This document shows, piece by piece, positions 8,169 to 20,272 of a DNA stretch of 64,000 nt. The translations under genes and the position numbers were made by a program. Numbering within the stretch: the stretch's first letter is position 1; each line of letters begins with the position of its first letter. The notes under the pieces were generated by a model. The model ran no database searches. It saw only the letters and a list, made by a program, of their open reading frames with translations, and was not told the origin of the DNA. The stretch spans positions 1 through 64,000 of the forward strand of contig NZ_JAQZAO010000015.1 of NCBI RefSeq assembly GCF_028737315.1, written 5' to 3'. Origin of the DNA: Actinomycetospora lemnae. GTDB lineage: Bacteria; Actinomycetota; Actinomycetes; Mycobacteriales; Pseudonocardiaceae.

Positions 8169-8423
8169 TCAGACGGGCGGCTCCGGGTCGTACTGGATCC
8201 CGCGACGGACCTGGCGGGCGCGCTCGGGGCTCACCAGCCGCGCCACGAGGTGCAGCGCCATGTCGATGCCGGCCGAGACCCCGGAGCTGGTGACGACGTC
8301 GCCGTCGTCGACGAAGCGGTCGTCGCGGCGGACCTCGATGCTCGGATCGGTCTCGGCGAGGACGTCGAGCGAGGCGTGGTGCGTGGTCGCCGGGCGGCCG
8401 GCGAGCAGGCTTCCGTGGGCGCA
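8169..8423 (-). pseudogene. Remnant of a DJ-1/PfpI (GATase1-like) gene
   Basis: On the minus strand an open frame ending at the TGA 8171-8169 encodes a clear DJ-1/PfpI C-terminal half: LLAGRPATTHHASLDVLAE, DRFVDDGDVVTSSGVSAGID and MALHLVARLVSPERARQVRR. The family normally has a nucleophile-elbow VCTG followed by an Ala/Leu helix before GLLAGR. Here a Cys is followed at once by AHGSLLAGR, and the frame closes at a stop (8450-8448) with no N-terminal half. The roughly 100-residue N-terminus is missing, so this is a truncated remnant. The breakpoint probably lies near 8410-8425. Confidence 0.75.
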
Positions 8424-8589
8424 GTCACGGGGCCGCCATGGCGCCGATCACACGGTGGGGCGAGGGCGTGAAAACCGGGGCCCCGCGGCGTCAACGACGC
8501 GTCAACGCGACGGCCGCGGGCCGTGGGCGCGCGGAACCTCGACGGTCGGCGCGCCGCCACCGAGGCGGCGCTCGACGAAGGGGAACCCG
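8424..8589. promoter_or_regulatory. Leader region ahead of the kdp operon
   Basis: About 165 bases separate the DJ-1 remnant from the first small kdp reading frame. The region must hold the kdp promoter and any KdpE-binding site, but I do not see a clean inverted or direct repeat in it. It contains gggaac immediately before the GTG of the micro-ORF. Confidence 0.4.
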
Positions 8590-8673
8590 GTGCTCGACGT
8601 CCTCTACGCGGCGGTGGTGATCGCGGTCTTCGCGGTCCTGCTGCTCGCCGTCCGTGGGCTGGACCGGCTGTGA
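8590..8673 (+). CDS. 27-residue single-span membrane peptide preceding kdpF
   Basis: A GTG start and 27 codons encode a peptide with one hydrophobic span (VLYAAVVIAVFAVLLLAV) flanked by an acidic N-terminus and the C-terminal RGLDRL. Its stop TGA overlaps the GTG start of kdpF in a GTGA junction, the same coupling used throughout the operon, which argues that it is translated. It is similar in size and topology to KdpF but lacks the terminal RPE motif. It could be a second KdpF-like stabilising subunit; no function is established. Confidence 0.6.
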   Translation: MLDVLYAAVVIAVFAVLLLAVRGLDRL

Positions 8674-8768
8674 ACGGTGAGGTGGTCGCGAACGTCGTCG
8701 GCGGACTGGTCGCGCTCGGCCTGCTGGTCCACCTCGTGATCGCGCTGCTGCGCCCGGAGCGGTCCTGA
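8670..8768 (+). CDS. kdpF: K+-transporting ATPase small subunit KdpF
   Basis: A 32-residue single-span peptide starting at GTG. It has a hydrophobic core ([19 protein letters not shown]) and the family-typical ending RPE plus a few residues. KdpF (29 residues in E. coli) stabilises the KdpFABC complex in the membrane. The gene overlaps the upstream micro-ORF (GTGA) and the downstream kdpA (TGATG at 8766-8770), confirming its place as the first classical kdp gene. Confidence 0.88.
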   Translation: MNGEVVANVVGGLVALGLLVHLVIALLRPERS

Positions 8769-10440
8769 TGGCCGGCGCCCTGCAGCTGCTCGTGCTGCTC
8801 GTGCTCCTCGCGGCCGCCTGGCGTCCCCTCGGGGACTGGATGGCCCGCGTCTACACCGACGAGCGCGACTGGCGCGTCGAGCGCCTCGTGTACCGGGTGG
8901 CGCGCGTCGACCCCCGCTCCGAGCAGCGGGCGAGCACCTACGCCGTCGCGGTCCTCGCGTTCTCGTTCGCCGGGATCGTGCTGCTCTACCTGCTGCAGCG
9001 CCTGCAGACGCTGCTGCCGTGGTCGTTCGACCGCGGGGCGGTGGAGCCGGGGGTCGCGTTCAACACCGCGATCTCGTTCGTCACCAACACCGACTGGCAG
9101 TCCTACGTCCCCGAGACGACCATGGGCCACGCCGTCCAGCTGGCCGGCCTGACCGTGCAGAACGTCGTCTCGGCCGCGGTCGGCATGGCCGTCGCCGTGG
9201 CGCTGGTGCGCGGCTTCGTCCGCAGCCGCACCGACCGGCTCGGCAACGCGTGGGTCGACATCGTCCGCGGCTGCACGCGCGTCCTGCTGCCGATCGCGAC
9301 GGTCGCCGCCGTCGCGCTCGTCGCGACGGGCGTCGTCATGAGCCTGCGCGCGGGCGTCGACCTCACCGGCCCGGACGGCACCGTCTCGACGGCGGCGATC
9401 GCCCCGGCCGCCTCGCAGGAGGCGATCAAGGAGCTCGGGACCAACGGCGGCGGCATCCTCAACGCCAACGCGGCGCACCCGTACGAGAACCCGACCCCGC
9501 TGTCGAACATCCTCGAGATCTTCCTGATGCTCGTGATCCCGGTGGCGCTCACGCGCACCTTCGGCCGCCTGGTGGGCTCGGGCGGGAGACGAAGCGGAGC
9601 GGAGCTCGACCCGTCGGGGATGCGCCAGGGCGTCTCCCTGCTCGCCGTCATGGCCGGGCTCTGGGGCGCGGTGCTCGCGGTGATCTGGACGGCGGAGGCG
9701 ACCGGCGCCGCGTTCGCGGGGGCGAACCTCGAGGGCAAGGAGGTCCGGTTCGGGATCCCCGGCTCCGCGCTCTTCGCGAACACCACCACCGGCACGTCCA
9801 CCGGCGCGGTCAACTCGCTGCACGACAGCTACTCGGCCGTCGGCGGCGGCGGGACCCTGCTGAACATCCTGTTCTCGGAGATGACGCCCGGCGGCGTCGG
9901 CACGGGGCTCTACGGAATCCTCGTCGTCGCGATCATCGCGGTGTTCCTCGCCGGTCTGATGGTCGGGCGCACACCCGAGTACCTCGGCAAGCGCCTCGGA
10001 CGGCGCGAGGTGACGTGCGCCGTGGTCGTCACGCTGACCATGCCGGCGCTGGTGCTGCTCGGCACCGGTCTGGCCATCGCCCTGCCGTCGACGGGCGACG
10101 CGATGACGAACGCGGGTCCCCACGGGCTGTCCGAGGTCCTCTACGCCTTCGCCTCGGCCGCGAACAACAACGGCTCGGCGTTCGGCGGCCTCACGGTCAC
10201 GAGCGGGTTCTTCCAGACCGCGCTCGGCATCGCGATGCTGCTCGGCCGCTTCCTGCCGATCGTCGCCGTGCTCGCGCTGGCCGGGCTGCTCGCCCGTCAG
10301 CCGCGCGTCGCGGCGTCCTCCGGGACGCTCTCGACCGGCACGCCCCTGTTCTCGGTGCTCGTCGCCGGCACGGTCGTGCTGGTCGCGGCGATCACCTTCC
10401 TGCCCGCCCTGGCCCTGGGCCCCATCGCGGAGGGACTGGC

Positions 10441-10444
<4 letters not shown>
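8768..10444 (+). CDS. kdpA: K+-transporting ATPase subunit A (potassium-binding)
   Basis: A 558-residue integral membrane protein that forms the K+ selectivity filter of the Kdp P-type ATPase. Pore-loop signatures are present: [27 protein letters not shown] and [11 protein letters not shown]. About ten hydrophobic segments are visible, as expected for KdpA. A short hydrophilic insertion with GRRSGAELD occurs after TFGRLVGSG (around residue 275), and a closely related nine-residue segment occurs in kdpD. The start overlaps the kdpF stop and the end overlaps kdpB (ATGA at 10441-10444). Confidence 0.97.
9584..9610 (+). repeat. Short in-frame linker element, copy 1 (kdpA)
   Basis: A 27-base segment beginning gggagacgaagcgg and ending gagctcgac, coding GRRSGAELD in frame. 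It is 23/27 identical, and in the same codon phase, to 14239-14265 in kdpD. It sits in a hydrophilic loop where KdpA homologues usually have no such segment. Confidence 0.55.
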
Positions 10445-12489
<2,045 letters not shown>

Positions 12490-12491
12490 TC

Positions 12492-13154
12492 ATGACCGTT
12501 GTCCAGGAGCCCGAGACCGAGGCGGCGGCGCCCTCGGCCGTCACCGGCGCGCAGCTGCGCCGCCAGCTCGGCGCCGCGGTGCGCGTGCTGCTCGTGCTCA
12601 CCGTGCTCTGCGGTGTCGTCTACCCGGCCGTGGTCTGGGGTGTCTCGCGCCTGCCCGGGCTGCACGCCGACGCCGAGGGCTCGGTGCTGCCGGGCGGCGG
12701 CTCGTCGCTCATCGGGATCGACCCGGTGCCGGCGGACCCGGCCGCCGACCCGTGGTTCCACACCCGGCCCTCGGCGTCGGCCCCCGACGACGCCGTGGCC
12801 GGGCTCGGCCCCGCCGACGCCACCACCTCCGGCGGCTCCAACCTCGGGCCCCGCGCCGAGGACCTGGCGACGGCCGTGCAGGAGCGCCGCGCCGTGATCG
12901 CGGCCCGCGACGGCGTCGACCCGGCGACGATCCCGCCCGACGCGCTCACCGCCTCCGCGTCAGGTCTCGACCCGCACATCAGCCCCGCGTACGCGGCGCA
13001 GCAGGTGCCGCGCGTCGCCCGGGTCACCGGGCTGCCGGAGGACCGGGTGCGGGCGCTGGTCGCGGGCGCCACCGAGGGGCGCGCCCTCGGGTTCCTGGGT
13101 GAGCCGCGGGTGAACGTGCCGGAGCTCAACGCCGCACTCGTCGGTGCAGGATGA
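12492..13154 (+). CDS. kdpC: K+-transporting ATPase subunit C
   Basis: A 220-residue protein with one N-terminal span (VRVLLVLTVLCGVVYPAVVWG) and a periplasmic-type domain. Typical KdpC features are DPWFHTRPSA, the TTSGGSNLGPRAEDL block, PPDALTASASGLDPHISPAYA and the closing LGEPRVNVPELNAAL. The usual SLLIGQ motif reads SSLIGID here. KdpC assists ATP binding by KdpB. It starts at ATG 12492 just after the kdpB stop. Confidence 0.96.
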   Translation: MTVVQEPETEAAAPSAVTGAQLRRQLGAAVRVLLVLTVLCGVVYPAVVWGVSRLPGLHADAEGSVLPGGGSSLIGIDPVPADPAADPWFHTRPSASAPDDAVAGLGPADATTSGGSNLGPRAEDLATAVQERRAVIAARDGVDPATIPPDALTASASGLDPHISPAYAAQQVPRVARVTGLPEDRVRALVAGATEGRALGFLGEPRVNVPELNAALVGAG

Positions 13155-13158
13155 GGAC

Positions 13159-15698
13159 GTGACCTCAGGACGGGGTGAGCTGCGCATCCACCTCGGCGCG
13201 GCGCCCGGTGTCGGCAAGACCTACGCGGCGCTGAACGAGGCCCGGCGCCGCATCGAGCGGGGCACCGACGTCGTCGTCGGGCTGGTCGAGACGCACGGGC
13301 GCGTCCGGACCGCCGAGCTGCTCGAGGGCCTCGAGGTGCTGCCGCGGCTGGTCCTGCACCACCGCGGGACGGAGCTGACCGAGCTCGACGTCGACGCCGT
13401 GCTGGCCCGCGCGCCCGAGGTGTGCGTGGTCGACGAGCTCGCGCACTCCTGCGCGCCGGGCTCGCGGCACGCCAAGCGCTGGGAGGACGTCGAGGAGCTC
13501 CTGGCCGCCGGCATCGACGTGATCTCGACCGTCAACGTCCAGCACCTCGAGTCGCTGGGCGACGTCGTCGAGCGGATCACGGGCGTGCGCCAGCGCGAGA
13601 CGATCCCGGACGCCGTCGTGCGCGCCGCAGACCAGATCGAGCTGGTCGACATCACGCCCGAGGCCCTGCGCCGGCGCATGGCCCACGGCAACATCTACCG
13701 GCCCGAGAAGATCGACGCCTCGCTCGCGAACTACTTCCGCACCGGCAACCTCATCGCGCTGCGCGAGCTCGCGCTGCTGTGGGTCGCCGACCAGGTCGAC
13801 GTCGCCCTCCAGCGCCACCGCCACGACGAGGGCACCGAGGAGGTGTGGGAGGCCCGCGAGAGGGTGGTCGTCGCGGTCACCGGCGGGCCCGAGAGCGCCA
13901 CGGTCCTGCGCCGCGCGGCGCGCATCGCCCGCCGCGCAGGGTCGGCGGACCTGCTCTGCGTGCACGTCCTGCGCGGGGACGGGCTGGCGGGCGGCGGCTC
14001 CGGGGTCGAGCTGCGCCGGCTCGCCGAGGACGTCGGCGCGTCGTTCCACACCGTGGTCGGCGACGACGTCCCGGCGGCGCTGCTCGACTTCGCCCGCGCC
14101 GCCAACGCCACCCAGCTCGTGCTGGGCACGTCGCGACGGTCGCGCTGGGCCCGGGCCGTCGACCCCGGCATCGGCGCCCGCACCATCGCCCGGTCCGGCA
14201 GCATCGACGTCCACCTCGTGACCCACGCCGAGGCGGCCGGGAGACGCAGCGCCGCCGAGCTCGACCATCGAGGCCGGGCGCCGCGCCGGCGGCTGTCGCT
14301 GCCCGCCCGGCGCCACGCGTTCGGCTGGCCGGCCGCGGTGCTCCTGCCGGTGCTCGCGACGGTGGTCGGCGTCGTGCTGCGCGAGTCGGTCGACCTGTCC
14401 ACCGACGTCGTGCTGTTCTTCCTCGCCACCGTGGTGACGGCGATGATCGGCGGGCTCGCGCCCGCGCTCGTGGCCGCCGTGGGCGGCGGGGTCCTGCTCA
14501 ACGTCCTCCTGACCCCGCCGCTCTACACGCTCTCGATCGCCGAGCCGGAGAACGCGTTCGCCATCGTCGCCATGGTGGTGGTGGCGACGCTCGTCGCCGC
14601 CGTGGTCGACCGCGCCGACCGGCGTGCGGCCCAGGCGGCGACGGCGCGCGCCGAGGCGACGCTGCTGACGTCGTTCGCGCGCGTGGTGCTCTCGCGGTCC
14701 GACCCGCTGCCCAGGCTCCTCGAGCGGGTGCGGGAGGCGTTCGGGCTCGCGACGGTGGCGCTGATGGAGCGTGGCGGCCAGGGCTGGGAGGTCACCGCGT
14801 GCACCGGCAGCACGCCCTGCGGCCGGCCGGCCGAGGCCGACGTGGACGTCGAGATCGACGAGGGCGTGCACCTCGTCGGCACCGGACGGACGCTGACCGC
14901 GCCGGAGAGCGCGCTGTTCGCGACGGTCAGCGGCCAGGCGCTGCTCGCCCTGCGCAATCGGCGCATGGCCGCCGAGGCCACCGACGCGCAGCGGCGCGCC
15001 GACGCCGCGGGCCTGCGCACCGCGCTGCTCTCGGCCGTCGGGCACGACCTGCGCACCCCGCTGACCGCGATCAAGGCGGCGGCCGGGAGCCTGCGCGACC
15101 CGACGCTGCGCATGTCGACCGGGGACCGCCAGGAGCTGCTCGCCACCGTCGAGGAGTCCGCCGACCGCCTCACCGGGCTCGTCGACAACCTGCTCGACTC
15201 CTCCCGCCTCGCCGCCGGCGGCGTCACGCCGGTGAGCGCGCCGGTGGGTCTCGACGAGGTCGTGGCCGCGGCGCTGGCGGGCGGCCACGGGGACGGGCAC
15301 CGGGTGGTCGTCGAGGTGGCCGAGGACCTGCCGGACGTGCTCGCCGACGCCGGGCTCGCCGAGCGGGTGGTCGCGAACCTCGTCGACAACGCGCTGCGCC
15401 ACGGGGGCGAGGGCGAGGTGGCGGTCCGGGCGAGCGCCTACGGCGACCGCGTCGAGCTGCGCGTCGTCGACACCGGGCCGGGCGTGCCACGCAAGGCGCG
15501 CGACCGGCTGTTCGCGCCGTTCCAGCGCCTCGGCGACCGCAGCGCCGCCCCCGGCGTCGGGCTCGGCCTGCACGTCGCGCGGGGCTTCACCGAGGCGATG
15601 GGCGGGTCGCTCGAGGCCGAGGACACCCCGGGCGGCGGGCTGACGATGGTGCTGTCGCTGCCGGCGGCCGCCCGGCCCGTCGTGGCGTCGGCGCCCGG

Positions 15699-15702
<4 letters not shown>
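13159..15702 (+). CDS. kdpD: Osmosensitive K+ channel histidine kinase KdpD
   Basis: An 847-residue sensor kinase. In order it has the KdpD N-terminal domain with Walker A GAAPGVGKT (about residues 13-21) and VVDELAHS, a universal-stress-like domain (VVVAVTGGPES to QLVLGTSRRSR, about 230-340), four membrane spans (about 385-480), a GAF-like region, the HisKA box GHDLRTPLTAIK and HATPase motifs VDNALRHGGEG, DTGPGVP and GVGLGLHVARG. The GTG at 13159 is preferred because AGGATGAGG lies just upstream; a GTG at 13144 would overlap kdpC. A GRRSAAELD linker follows the stress-like domain. Confidence 0.95.
14239..14265 (+). repeat. Short in-frame linker element, copy 2 (kdpD)
   Basis: A 27-base segment beginning gggagacgcagcg and ending gagctcgac, coding GRRSAAELD in the linker between the stress-protein-like domain and the membrane spans of KdpD. 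It matches the kdpA segment at 9584-9610 at 23 of 27 bases and is read in the same frame. Confidence 0.55.
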
Positions 15703-16382
<680 letters not shown>

Positions 16383-17703
16383 GCAGCCCGACCGCGACGA
16401 GGGCGAGCCCCACCGCGAGGCCGACGAGCACGGCGGGCAGCCCGACCGCGCCGATGAGCAGGCCCACCAGCGTCGGGGCGATCACGGCGCTGACCGCTCC
16501 GACGGTGACGACCACCGTCAGCGCCTCGCCGGCCCGGTCGGGCACGAGGGCCGCGGTCCAGACGGCCATCATCGCCGCGCCCGCCATGTAGCCGGGCGCG
16601 AAGACGATCGCCGCCGCGAGGGCCACCACCCAGGACCCGGCCCCCGTCCCGAGCACGACGAGCGCCACCGAGACGGAGACCAGGCACGCGGCGGCGACCC
16701 GCTCGTTGCCGAAGCGCGCACACGCCCCTCCCGTGCCCAGCGCCACGAGCCCGCCGAGGCCGATCAGCACGTACAGCGTCGGTGCGACGCCGGGGGCGAC
16801 GTCGGCGCGGCGGAGCATGTCGGCCGCCCAGGTGAAGAAGGTCGTGGTGCCGACGTGGTAGGCGACGGAGTAGGCGACGGGGACGGCCAGGATCCGCAGT
16901 GGGGGCCGGCCCGAGGTCCCGCCGCGCAGTGGCGGCACCCGTGGCGTCCACCGCAGGTTGAGCAGACCGGCGAGCGCAGAGGCGAACGCGATGGCGGCCC
17001 ACACCGCCCGCCAGCCCGGGACCCCCGTCGCGGCGAGACCGACGAGTCCCACGACGACGAGGCCCCCGCTGGTCCCGGTGCTGATCACCGCGATCACCCG
17101 GGGGCGGCGTGCCTGATCGACGACGGCGGTCGCGAGGTCCGAGTAGGCCGCCCACACCCACCCCGCCGAGCTCCCGGTCAGCACGACGCCCGCTGCGAGC
17201 AGACCGACCGAGGGCGCGAGCGCGACGAGCGTCCCCCCGACGAGGCCGCAGGTGCCGCCGACGGTGGTCGACGCCCGGGGCCCGACGGTCCGGCTGAGCA
17301 CGGGTGCGAGGAGGAGGCCCGCGAGGTAGCCGGCGAACGAGCCCGAGGCGATCAGCCCGAGCACGGCGTCGTCGACGCCGCCGGCCGACAGGGCCGGGTC
17401 CGAGCGCACCGCCGGCAGGGTCAACCCGAAGGCGAACCGTCCCATCCCGAACGCCACGCCCACCACCGCGGCGCCCGCGACGGTGAGACGGGCCTCCGGC
17501 GAACGCAACATCGCCGCCACTGTAGCGACGCGACGGTGCCCGACCGTCGCCCGCGAGCATTCCTCGCGGGGAGGCGCGGTCGCCGGCAGGAACCCGCCGG
17601 GCCCGCCGTACGTTGTCGCGGGTGACCGTTTCGTCCACCTCGACGAGGAGCCCATGACCCGCCGCCGACGGCGACCCCGACGGCCCGAGCCCCGGGTCAC
17701 CTC

Positions 17704-18719
17704 GTGACCGAGGCCCTCCTGATCCTCGCGGCGGCGGCGCTCGTCGTCGCCTGCGGCGTGTTCGTCGCGGCCGAGTTCGCGTTCGTGGGCGTCGACCGCG
17801 CCACGGTGGAGCGCGAGGCCGAGCACGACCGCCGCGCCCGGGGCGTGCTGTCCGCCCTGCGCTCGCTGTCCACGCAGCTCTCCGCCGCCCAGCTCGGCAT
17901 CACCGTCACCAACCTCGCGATCGGCTTCCTCGCCGAGCCCGCGATCGCGCGCCTGCTGCGCGGCCCGCTGACGACGCTGGGCCTGTCCGGGGCCGCGGCG
18001 TCGGCGGTGTCGCTGACCGTGGCCCTGGTGCTCTCCACCGCGGTGACGATGATCTTCGGCGAGCTCGTGCCGAAGAACCTCGCGATCAGCCAGCCGCTGC
18101 GCACCTCCCGCGCCGTCCAGGGCGTCATGCGCGCGTTCACCACCGTGACCCGCCCGCTCGTGGTGCTGCTCAACAACACCTCGAACGTCCTCGTGCGCGG
18201 CGTCGGCGTGGAGCCGACCGAGGAGCTGGCGTCCGCCCGGTCGAGGTGGTCCCCGAGACCGTCGACCTCGACCGGTTGCTGACCCTGCTGCGCGCCCGCG
18301 ACGTGCCGCTCGCCCTCGTCGTCGACGAGTACGGCGACCTCGCCGGGCTGGTCACGCTCGAGGACCTCGTCGAGGAGATCGTCGGCGACGTCCGCGACGA
18401 GCACGACCGCGGCACCCCGCCCGGGGAGCGCCTCGCCGACGGCTCCTGGCGCGCCGACGGGCGCCTGCGCCCCGACGAGGCGTCCGCGCTCCTGGGCTGG
18501 ACGCTGCCGTCCTCGCCCGAGTACGACACGCTCGCGGGCCTGCTCGCCGAGCACCTCGGTCGCGTCCCCGAGGACGGCGACACCGTCACCGTCACCGCGA
18601 CCCGCGCCGGCGAGGAGCTCGGCGAGGTCGAGCAGTGCCCGGTGCGGATCACCGTGGAGGCCACCGAGCGCTGGCGCGTCACGGCGGTCCGGCTCGACCT
18701 CGAGGCGGTGACCGCGTGA
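17704..18719 (+). pseudogene. CNNM/CBS (HlyC/CorC family) membrane protein, disrupted by internal deletion and frameshift
   Basis: The first frame (GTG 17704 to about 18238) encodes a complete CNNM membrane domain: VFVAAEFAFVGVDRATVE, STQLSAAQLGITVTNLAIGFLAEP and TMIFGELVPKNLAISQP. After EPTEELASAR the homology jumps into another frame at VEVVPETVDLDRLL (about 18242). It then continues with the second CBS half (VPLALVVDEYGDLAGLVTLEDLVEEIVGDV) and a full CorC/HlyC transporter-associated domain to 18719. The intervening segment, about 100 residues with the first CBS motif, is absent. The simplest reading is a deletion of roughly 300 bp that also shifted the frame. The stop overlaps the GTG of the intact paralogue. 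Confidence 0.82.
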
Positions 18720-19765
18720 GCATCGGGGCCGGGATCGCCACGGCGGTCGTGCTGCTGGCGGTCAACGCGTTCTTCGTCGGCGCCGAGTTCGCGCTGATCT
18801 CCGCGCGCCGCGCCTCGCTGGAGCCGCGGGCGTCGACGTCACGGGCCGCGCGGATCACCGTGCGCGCGATGGAGAACGTGTCGCTGATGATGGCCGGCGC
18901 GCAGCTGGGCATCACGATCTGCTCGCTGGGCCTCGGCGCGCTGGGCGAGCCGGCGGTGGCCGCGGCCATCGAGCCGGCGTTCGCCGCCCTCGGCCTGCCC
19001 GAGGCCGCGGTGCACCCGGTGGCGTTCGCGATCGCGCTGCTCATCGTCGTGTACCTGCACGTCACGGTCGGCGAGATGGTGCCGAAGAACATCGCGCTCG
19101 CCGTGCCGGACCGGGCGGCGCTGGTGCTCACCCCGCCGCTGGTGGCGATCGTGACCGTGCTGCGCCCGTTCCTCTGGGTGCTCAACGGGCTGGCCAACGT
19201 CACCCTGCGCGCGATGCGCGTGGAGCCCCGCGACGAGATGGCCAGCGCGTTCAGCCGCGACGAGGTCGCCGACCTCGTGGAGCAGTCGCGCGCCCACGGC
19301 CTGCTCGACCGCGACGAGGCGGCGCTGGTGCACGGGGCGCTCGGGTTCGCCGAGGCCAGGCTCGCGACGGTCGCCGTCGACGACGTCGTCACCGCGCGCC
19401 CGGACGCGACGGTGGCCGAGCTCGAGGCGCTCGCCCACGCCCACGGGTTCTCGCGGCTGCCGCTGCGCGACGAGCGGGGCTGGCACGGCTACGTGCACGT
19501 CAAGGACCTGCTCGGCCCGCCGGCCCCGCCGCGCGACAGGCCGGTCCCCGAGCGGCTGGTGCGCCCGCTCGCCACGCTCGCCGCCGAGAGCACGCTGGCC
19601 GACGCGCTCGCGGGGATGCGGCGCAGCGGGGCGCACCTCGCGCTGGTGGGCGACGGGGACGCCGGCGACGACACGGACCCCGACCGCGTCGTCGCCCTCG
19701 ACGACGTGCTCACCGCGCTGGTGGGCGACATCCACCACGCGGGAGCGCGCCCGCAGGGGGCCTAA
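18716..19765 (+). CDS. CNNM and CBS domain protein (HlyC/CorC family)
   Basis: A 349-residue protein starting at GTG 18716 (GTGA overlap with the preceding broken paralogue). The CNNM domain occupies about residues 1-180: NAFFVGAEFALISARRASLE, MMAGAQLGITICSLGLGALGEP and LHVTVGEMVPKNIALAVP. A CBS pair follows (about 200-340), including YVHVKDLL and HLALVGDGD...VVALDDVLTALVGDIH. It lacks the final CorC/HlyC domain that the upstream paralogue has, so the two may have worked as a complementary pair. Relatives are proposed to move or sense Mg2+ or cobalt. Confidence 0.88.
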   Translation: MSIGAGIATAVVLLAVNAFFVGAEFALISARRASLEPRASTSRAARITVRAMENVSLMMAGAQLGITICSLGLGALGEPAVAAAIEPAFAALGLPEAAVHPVAFAIALLIVVYLHVTVGEMVPKNIALAVPDRAALVLTPPLVAIVTVLRPFLWVLNGLANVTLRAMRVEPRDEMASAFSRDEVADLVEQSRAHGLLDRDEAALVHGALGFAEARLATVAVDDVVTARPDATVAELEALAHAHGFSRLPLRDERGWHGYVHVKDLLGPPAPPRDRPVPERLVRPLATLAAESTLADALAGMRRSGAHLALVGDGDAGDDTDPDRVVALDDVLTALVGDIHHAGARPQGA

Positions 19766-20112
19766 CCGTCCTTCACGGCCAGCACGGGCACGGCGGCCTC
19801 GAGCAGCAGGCGCTGCGCGACGTCGCCGAGCAGGGCCTTGCCCACCGGGCTGCGACGGCGGACGCCGATGACGAGCAGGTCGATGTCGGCGTCCGCCTCC
19901 AGGCGCTCGAGGACCGCATCGCCGTCCTCGACGCCGAGCAGGCGGTCGACGACGGTGACGCCGGGAGCGCCCTCGGCGGACGGGGGCTCGAGCGGGCCGG
20001 CACGCAGGTTGAGGGCCACGACGCCGGTGCCGCGCCGCGCGCCCTCGCGCACGGCCTCCTCGAGCGCCGCGGTGCCCGGGCCGTCGTCCGTGACGGCCAC
20101 CAGGATGGTCAC
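19762..20112 (-). CDS. Universal stress protein (UspA) family, short
   Basis: A 116-residue single-domain UspA-type protein starting at a GTG (20112). It opens with TILVAVTDDGPGTAALEEAV and closes with the ATP-binding style segment IGVRRRSPVGKALLGDVAQRLLLEAAVPVLAVKDG, close to the G-x2-G-x9-G pattern. It is shorter than the usual 140-150 residues. Such proteins respond to stress through nucleotide binding. It overlaps the CNNM gene by 4 bases, tail to tail. Confidence 0.8.
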   Translation of the reverse strand: MTILVAVTDDGPGTAALEEAVREGARRGTGVVALNLRAGPLEPPSAEGAPGVTVVDRLLGVEDGDAVLERLEADADIDLLVIGVRRRSPVGKALLGDVAQRLLLEAAVPVLAVKDG

Positions 20113-20192
20113 CGGGCGCAGCGTACGGCGAACGGTGGAGCCCCGCCGGTCACGCGCCGCACGTGCTTCACCAAGCACACGACACGACGTCC

Positions 20193-20214
20193 GTCTGTAG
20201 TGTGTGATACAGAC
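20193..20214. promoter_or_regulatory. Inverted repeat, candidate operator upstream of the MHS transporter
   Basis: GTCTGTA, an 8-base spacer, then TACAGAC: perfect 7-bp arms lying 59 bases upstream of the TTG start of the transporter. Position and symmetry fit a GntR- or TetR-type operator. No candidate cognate regulator is adjacent. Confidence 0.5.
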
Positions 20215-20272
20215 CGCCGCCGTCCTGGACCGGACACTCCCAGTGCCCGTACGAACGTTCAGGAGGCCTCCG

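Noticed and set aside
8523-8669. In-frame upstream extension of kdpF
   Set aside because: The extension is Arg-rich, overlaps the micro-ORF in another frame and lacks a ribosome site. The GTG at 8670 gives the correct KdpF length.
9019-10440. Upstream half of a long plus-strand frame continuous with kdpB
   Set aside because: It overlaps kdpA in another frame and is Arg/His/Pro-rich. The kdpB ATG at 10441 with its ATGA junction is the true start.
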